DNA of 64,000 bases from Bacteroidales bacterium (GTDB taxonomy: Bacteria > Bacteroidota > Bacteroidia > Bacteroidales > VadinHA17), in contig JALONT010000007.1 in the NCBI GenBank assembly GCA_025454795.1, positions 64,550-128,549 on the forward strand, given 5' to 3'. Under the pieces are notes generated by a model. The model made no database searches. It was not told the origin of the DNA and saw only the letters and a list, made by a program, of their open reading frames with translations. A program made the position numbers and the translations under genes. Positions 58,903 to 64,000 of this stretch are shown here, piece after piece; the stretch's first letter is position 1, and every line of letters starts with the position of its first letter.

Positions 58903-60339
58903 TTACAAATCATTATCCACAGTTGATTCATCAAGAACATCTTCAACATCAGTTATTTCTTCCAAATCTGTAAGAGCTTCCTCCTCTTCAAATTCAGGTA
59001 TCTTAATGTCTCTTACATCAATTTTACCAGTGACTACATCAGCTACAATACGTGTACGATACTCTTTGAACAGGTCTACCTCAAATTCAATTTGTTTTAT
59101 TGTTATATCCAAAGCAGAAGTGACGTTCTTAAGATACTTAACCAATTCTTCTTGTTCATTTAATGACGGAAGAGGTAGGGAAATGCCATTCATCCCACCA
59201 AGACTTAAAGCTGGTTGTGCTGTTTCTCCTACTATAGATTTGAATGCATCTTTGTTTTTGGCAACCAATAAAGCAAAATGAATGAAATTATTATCACAAA
59301 TCTTCCTATTCACAGTTAGTTTTAAAGAGTTTCCAGAAACAACAGATTTCTTTTCAAGTTTAGGTAGTATTCCAGACATACCATAGTAAGCACCAATTTT
59401 TGCAATTATAATATCATCTTCTTGACATTCACTTCTTTTGATTGTCTCAAAGTGTTCTCTCGTTATAGTTTTGAATTCCTTAATCTTAAAATAACCTTTA
59501 GTAATAAACCCAGATTCAATCACATAAACATCTCCGTTTAAGACATAATGGACACTTTTAAGGCTGGACCCAAATGGTCCATCAACAAATGAATTATGTG
59601 AACTGGCTTTTAAATACTTGATCTTTCTAACTTCCCAACCATCAGGTACTCTACTGAGCCATCCCACCCCAGAGTCTTTGTATTTTGGATAAGGATTTCC
59701 CGTACGAATATCAATATTACCTGTAACTGCATCATTAATAATTACCTGCTTCTGCTCTTTCAGAAGCTCAATCAAACGTCTCTTTGCTTTTATGAACTTA
59801 GCAATCTGTGTGGTCTTCCAGTCGAGGTAACGGGCAATATGCTTTTGGTCTAATAATGAAGGTACAGGAAGCTTAGTTCTTCTTAGTATTTCATAGTCAA
59901 TGTTTTGACCTTCTCTAATGCCGGTAACACAGGTCGTCAATAATTTTATAAAAGGTTTTGATTTAGCAAGATGTTTAAAATACCCTCCATCTATTTTATT
60001 GGATGGTATCAGTATAGTATATGCCGGACTAATGATGCCTCTGTAATAAGCTTTTTCAATTCCCCCCTGAAATGATCTAAGGCTTATAACAAAATCCCCT
60101 GGTTCAACAAGTTTGAGTAAGTGTAGGTCTTTTTGTGCTATAACTGTTCTGGTCCCATATAAAGTCTTTGGCACGACTCCCAGGGTTTGAGTAGCAGCAA
60201 GCAACGGTTCATCTTGGTAACCTTTTTCCACTCGTTCTTTAAAAAGGTATTTGGTCTTTAACATTTCCCAATCAGAAGGGTAATTGCTGATCCAAGGTGT
60301 TCCAGATTCAAAATATTTTGGATATGGTTTAAGATTCAT
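58903..60339 (-). CDS. hsdS: type I restriction enzyme, S subunit
   Basis: Specificity subunit of 478 residues with two target-recognition domains of the HsdS type, each starting with a PYPKYxxSGxxWxxxxPxxWExxKxKYL segment (PYPKYFESGTPWISNYPSDW and PYPKYKDSGVGWLSRVPDGW) and ending in a coiled spacer (KFIKAKRRLIELLKEQK). The upstream TTG at 60354 would overlap the DUF262 stop; the ATG at 60339 leaves 1 bp. An acidic tail of about 30 residues ends the protein. Recognition sites cannot be deduced. No second, silent hsdS copy was seen in the window. Confidence 0.93.
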   Translation of the reverse strand: MNLKPYPKYFESGTPWISNYPSDWEMLKTKYLFKERVEKGYQDEPLLAATQTLGVVPKTLYGTRTVIAQKDLHLLKLVEPGDFVISLRSFQGGIEKAYYRGIISPAYTILIPSNKIDGGYFKHLAKSKPFIKLLTTCVTGIREGQNIDYEILRRTKLPVPSLLDQKHIARYLDWKTTQIAKFIKAKRRLIELLKEQKQVIINDAVTGNIDIRTGNPYPKYKDSGVGWLSRVPDGWEVRKIKYLKASSHNSFVDGPFGSSLKSVHYVLNGDVYVIESGFITKGYFKIKEFKTITREHFETIKRSECQEDDIIIAKIGAYYGMSGILPKLEKKSVVSGNSLKLTVNRKICDNNFIHFALLVAKNKDAFKSIVGETAQPALSLGGMNGISLPLPSLNEQEELVKYLKNVTSALDITIKQIEFEVDLFKEYRTRIVADVVTGKIDVRDIKIPEFEEEEALTDLEEITDVEDVLDESTVDNDL

Positions 60340-60340
60340 T

Positions 60341-62137
60341 TTATAACAGATCAAAATATTCCTTAATCCTGGCTGCCATCAGGGACCTTCGCTGAGTCAG
60401 AAAATCATCAAAATCAGGGATCTTGTTGTCAATCATGGTTTCAGGGATTGCATTTCGCCGCAGATTTTCTCTTAACTGGGCATGCTGTGTAATTCCTCCA
60501 TATTTAACTTCCCCACCATTACATTGTCCTCCTAATTCATTAAAGTATATTTCAGGAGATTTGTCTCCGATAGCAATATTTATCTCACTCTGAGTAAGCA
60601 CAAAATTTGCTATTTGGTTATATTTACCCCTGTGAAGTCCTTTCTTCTTAAGATAATTCTTTGGAAAGATATGATGCACATCCAGCCTGTTCAGTACAAG
60701 ATCGCGTACAGTAATATCTCTCGAAAGGAAACCCTTATCATCAAGTTTCACCTGTGCTGCCTTATAGGTTAAAAAGTACGGACTTATTGCAGAGGATGTC
60801 TCCATCTGTTGCGGGAGAAGAGTTGTCCAGAATCCCTCAGATAGTTGTGCTCCAATAACAGCATTAATATAGTTTTCAAGTCCCTGTGCATCAATCTGCC
60901 GGATATCCAGGTCAAATGCAGTCTCTGGATTACCAGAGTATCTGCCAGTGATCATGCTCATAACATACCACCTTCGAACCAGCCGCTCTATTTTATCAGG
61001 ATGGAGGCTTTCATTTCTTCCCATTAAATAAAGAATGTAAGCAAAGTTTACTGCATTCTGACCACCAATAAGATCACTGGTAATAAAACCGGCTGATCTC
61101 AATATCATTACAAACCTTTCAAAATGAGTCTGATTCATAAACTGCAGTATCCCCGTCTTAAGCTTTGAAAAGGATTCCCTGGCTATTTCGTCCTCGTACT
61201 GTTTAGTCTCAAAGTTCCTCCCTGAGAGCAGTGCAACCAGATCCTGCAGTTTACCACGTCTGAATTCCGAGGTAAAAGCCACCCTTAACATATCGGTGTA
61301 GGATGGATCATAGATGTCATCATTTACATCTTTTACCCAGGACATTTTAGCAAAGAAATCAGATTGGGCAAATTGTTTATCTCCCTCCTTTATTTTTAAG
61401 TAAAACTCAGGGGCAACAGCTAAGTGGCAAAAATAGTCAATAGCCTTTCTAAGCATATTTCCACCATAGGTCTCATTAGCTGCAATCTTTGACATCGCAA
61501 AGTCAGCCTGAGAGAGTTCAGCTCCTGCGGAATTAACCCTTATAAATATCTCGGTTACTGTTTCTATGTCAAGATCTTCGGCAAGATCAATTATTCCAAC
61601 ATGATTATTGACAATTTTCCGGAGGTTTTCCAGCACTTTTGAAACAGGTCTTATGTCAATATCCGGATTCCTTTTCGCATAATCATCTGTAAGATCTATA
61701 ATGCTTGATTCAGGTGAAAAAACTTCGGCAATATCATATATCCAGATACTGTTTTTCTGGATAGCCGGGTTTGCAACCTCAAATTTTTCTTCGAGTGGAT
61801 TGAAAGCAATTCTTATCCGGACTGTTTCATAGTCTTTTGTAAGTACCTGACGACCCAGCAAAGATGCCATCAGAGCTGTTACTCTTTGCTGACCATCGAT
61901 CAATATCTTTTTCCCGGCTGACAGGGACCCATCTTTAAGCTTAACAGTAGGATTTCTCCAAACAATAAGGTAACCTATAGGATAACCCTGATATAATGAG
62001 TCAAGTAGGTTTCTCACCTTCGTCGCATCCCAAACGAATGGTCTTTGAATTTCAGGAATTGCTATTTCACCCGATTTAACCCAGGTAAGGAGTGTTTCAA
62101 TAGGGTGAGGTGTCACAGAATATCTCTGGGTACTCAT
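60341..62137 (-). CDS. DUF262/HNH defence protein inside the type I RM operon
   Basis: A 598-residue GmrSD-like protein. The N-terminal DUF262 has [10 protein letters not shown] at 27-36 and the nucleotide-handling DGQQR at 81-85, and [16 protein letters not shown] at 199-213. The C-terminal part resembles DUF1524/HNH, with HHIFPKNYL at 488-496 and [12 protein letters not shown] at 509-520. Families of this shape act as modification-dependent (type IV) nucleases or as NTP-driven nicking enzymes (GmrSD, BrxU). Here it lies between hsdM (3 bp) and hsdS (1 bp), so it is translated with the RM subunits. Its exact role in this setting is inference. Confidence 0.88.
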   Translation of the reverse strand: MSTQRYSVTPHPIETLLTWVKSGEIAIPEIQRPFVWDATKVRNLLDSLYQGYPIGYLIVWRNPTVKLKDGSLSAGKKILIDGQQRVTALMASLLGRQVLTKDYETVRIRIAFNPLEEKFEVANPAIQKNSIWIYDIAEVFSPESSIIDLTDDYAKRNPDIDIRPVSKVLENLRKIVNNHVGIIDLAEDLDIETVTEIFIRVNSAGAELSQADFAMSKIAANETYGGNMLRKAIDYFCHLAVAPEFYLKIKEGDKQFAQSDFFAKMSWVKDVNDDIYDPSYTDMLRVAFTSEFRRGKLQDLVALLSGRNFETKQYEDEIARESFSKLKTGILQFMNQTHFERFVMILRSAGFITSDLIGGQNAVNFAYILYLMGRNESLHPDKIERLVRRWYVMSMITGRYSGNPETAFDLDIRQIDAQGLENYINAVIGAQLSEGFWTTLLPQQMETSSAISPYFLTYKAAQVKLDDKGFLSRDITVRDLVLNRLDVHHIFPKNYLKKKGLHRGKYNQIANFVLTQSEINIAIGDKSPEIYFNELGGQCNGGEVKYGGITQHAQLRENLRRNAIPETMIDNKIPDFDDFLTQRRSLMAARIKEYFDLL

Positions 62138-62140
62138 GTT

Positions 62141-64000
62141 TTAATCCTTTATTATTTCTTTTAGAAGACCGTCTGTTTCAGCTTCGATCTTTTTGATGTC
62201 AGCTACAATCTCTTCAAGTGTTCTCATCTGAACCGGCTTATAGAAGTATTTTGTAAAGGACACTTCGTAACCGGTCTGTGTTTTGGAGTCATCTATCCAT
62301 GCTCCGGGAGCATACGGAAGCACTTCGCGCACAAAGAAAGCTTCAATACCACCATCTTCAAGAAGGGGTATTTGTTCCGTATCGCGCAGGCTGGTATCGG
62401 GTTCATATTCAACCAATACCTTTTTACCGGCAATGATCCTCTCAAAGAGACCGTGTAAAGGATCAGGAGTCCCCTGCTTGTGGATTTTCTTAATAACCGG
62501 TATCCCGTTTTCATCGATTTTCCCGGCAGCGATCATCTCTTTAATTTCTTTGCTGGAATATGCCTTTTCAGGGTCAATATCTTTCAGTTTAAGGGGTCTT
62601 TCAGCGATTACTTTGGAATAGCCAAATGCCTCATTCGGGAATATTTTTGATTCCTCAGTCTCAGCCGGATTGATAATAAGTTCAGTGATTTTATTAATCT
62701 GTTCCTCAGAGAATTCGCAATTCTTCTTCCCAAGGTTCTTCCGGAGAGGAACATACATTTTACTGGCATCAACAAGCTGCACTTTCCTTTTCCTCTCAGG
62801 AGACTTTCGGTTTGATAGCAACCAGATGTAAGTGGAAATCCCTGTATTGTAGAACATGTTTTCCGGCAATGCTACTATTGCTTCAAGCCAGTCATTCTCA
62901 ATGATCCATCTGCGGATGTTTGATTCCCCCTGTCCGGCATCGCCTGTAAATAAGGAAGAACCATTGTGAACTTCAGCGATACGGCTTCCGAGAGCTGTAC
63001 TGTTCTTCATCTTGGCAAGCTTGTTCACAAGGAAGAGCATTTGCCCATCACTGGACCGGGTAATCATTTTATATTCAGGATTCCCGGCATATTGAATTAC
63101 AAAGCGGGGATCTGATATCTCTCCCTTGCCCCCCATACGATCCTGGTCTGTCTTCCAGCTTTTACCGTATGGTGGATTAGATAGCATAAAGTCGAATTCC
63201 TTCGATGGGAAAAAGTCAGATGAAAGTGTCGAGCCGAATTTCATATTCTCTGCCTCAGATCCTTCACCCTTTAACAACAGGTCGGCTTTAGTGATTGCAA
63301 ATGTTTCAGGATTGATCTCCTGACCATAGAGATGTATCGCAACCTCCTTATTCTGAGCCTTTGCCAGTTCCATGAGGGTTTGTTCAGCTACAGTAAGCAT
63401 ACCGCCTGTCCCACAAGCGCCATCGTACAATAAGTATGTTCCGGATTCAATTTTTTCTGCAACAGGAATAAAGACCATTTTAGCCATCAGCTTGATGACA
63501 TCACGTGGAGTGAAGTGTTCTCCAGCCTCCTCATTGTTCTCTTCGTTAAAGCGTCTTATCAGCTCCTCAAAGATCAGCCCCATTGAATGGTTATCGAGTG
63601 CCGGCATTCTGATATTGCCCTGAGTGTCATAAATAGGATTAGGGCTCAGGTTAATATCCGGATTAGCAAACTTTTCAATTACTGAGCCGAGAATGTCAGC
63701 CTCAGACATTTTGGGGATCTGATTACGGAACTGGAATTTCTCAAGGATCTCCTGAACATTCGGTGAGAATCCATCGAGATAGGACTCAAAATCTACCTTG
63801 AGCTTCTGTTGGGTGGTTCTGGACTTCAGGTCTCTCAATAAGAATGGGCTGGTATTGTAGAAAGCCTGTCCGGCTGTTTGGCAGAGTGCTGGGTTCATAT
63901 TGACAACCTTCTTTTTGTCGAGTTGATCCTTGAGTTTTAATACAGCAGCTTTTGTGGGTTCAAGGAGAGCGTCTATGCGCCTGATAACAATCATCGGTAG
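62141..64000 (-). CDS. hsdM: type I restriction enzyme, M subunit, 5' end cut by window edge
   Basis: The N6-adenine methyltransferase subunit. Motif I is DGACGTGGMLT at 191-201 counted from the first methionine seen, and motif IV is NPPYG at 273-277. The first ATG visible (63994) is not the start: the frame stays open (Leu-Pro) to the edge, and LPMIVIRRIDALLEPTK matches residues about 45-60 of complete HsdM proteins, so roughly 45-50 residues are missing. The tail ends with EEIVADIKKIEAETDG. It is first among the four RM genes seen and 3 bp before DUF262. Confidence 0.94.
   Translation of the reverse strand, partial: LPMIVIRRIDALLEPTKAAVLKLKDQLDKKKVVNMNPALCQTAGQAFYNTSPFLLRDLKSRTTQQKLKVDFESYLDGFSPNVQEILEKFQFRNQIPKMSEADILGSVIEKFANPDINLSPNPIYDTQGNIRMPALDNHSMGLIFEELIRRFNEENNEEAGEHFTPRDVIKLMAKMVFIPVAEKIESGTYLLYDGACGTGGMLTVAEQTLMELAKAQNKEVAIHLYGQEINPETFAITKADLLLKGEGSEAENMKFGSTLSSDFFPSKEFDFMLSNPPYGKSWKTDQDRMGGKGEISDPRFVIQYAGNPEYKMITRSSDGQMLFLVNKLAKMKNSTALGSRIAEVHNGSSLFTGDAGQGESNIRRWIIENDWLEAIVALPENMFYNTGISTYIWLLSNRKSPERKRKVQLVDASKMYVPLRKNLGKKNCEFSEEQINKITELIINPAETEESKIFPNEAFGYSKVIAERPLKLKDIDPEKAYSSKEIKEMIAAGKIDENGIPVIKKIHKQGTPDPLHGLFERIIAGKKVLVEYEPDTSLRDTEQIPLLEDGGIEAFFVREVLPYAPGAWIDDSKTQTGYEVSFTKYFYKPVQMRTLEEIVADIKKIEAETDGLLKEIIKD

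Noticed and set aside
58903..60339. Phase-variable hsdS shuffling
   Set aside because: I looked for a second hsdS fragment or inverted repeats within the gene that would allow inversion and saw none in the window.

Overview
The window looks like chromosomal DNA of a fermentative member of the Bacteroidota (Bacteroidales/Marinilabiliales-like; species not determinable by eye). Reasons: many genes are preceded by the Bacteroidota -7 box TAnnTTTG, Shine-Dalgarno signals are weak, and several families restricted to this phylum occur (DUF4252, DUF4295 beside rpmB-rpmG-ftsY, DUF6588-like outer membrane protein, PstS-like lipoprotein next to a large TPR protein). Base composition is moderately AT-rich and fairly even.

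Layout. 1-4.7 kb: end of a TPR/PstS-like envelope cluster, then queA. 4.7-5.2 kb: RNase P RNA divergent from queA. 5.2-8.2 kb: LolA-like protein, kdsA, rarA. 8.5-13.6 kb: an orphan membrane-anchored protein, an omega-amidase-like nitrilase, and a large FAD/4Fe-4S oxidoreductase. 13.8-19 kb: an acyl-phosphate fermentation operon, pta-ackA-ptb-ptb-buk. 19-26.8 kb: two short-chain dehydrogenases, a SlyD-like isomerase, a dicarboxylate/amino-acid symporter, a small XRE regulator with an operator-rich upstream region, pyrK-pyrD and an Lrp regulator. 27-30.7 kb: tRNA-Lys, then an ECF sigma/anti-sigma pair bracketed by two DUF4252 lipoprotein-like proteins, then an outer membrane protein. 30.7-38.8 kb: a RelA/SpoT enzyme with a damaged hydrolase site, then a mutagenesis cassette (LexA-like XRE-S24 regulator divergent from dinB and a DnaE2-type polymerase). 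38.9-53.7 kb: mostly housekeeping genes (typA, gyrA, clpC, rimO, ftsY) with a serine hydrolase and a TPR protein. 53.7-55.7 kb: DUF4295, rpmG, rpmB, cinA. 55.9-64 kb: a type I restriction-modification operon (hsdM, cut by the right edge, hsdS, hsdR) with a DUF262/HNH defence protein built in between hsdM and hsdS.

The most unusual signal is a set of short intergenic tandem-repeat arrays with different unit sequences but a common placement, abutting start or stop codons, and often arranged as inverted pairs. One inverted pair (37415-37908) encloses a four-helix-bundle (S23/IVP-type) gene, so the whole reads like a free-standing version of the intervening sequences known from 23S rRNA. It sits in what would be the leader of the dinB message. 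The other arrays (6836, 10592, 35964, 39450, about 4641) may be relics of the same kind of element.

Other items worth follow-up are the paired operators in the XRE-S24/dinB intergenic region, the repeated TTACATTTGTAA-type sites before the small XRE gene, a three-copy hairpin array at 44246-44541 whose two long hairpins differ by compensatory base changes, and the RM operon with the embedded DUF262 gene.
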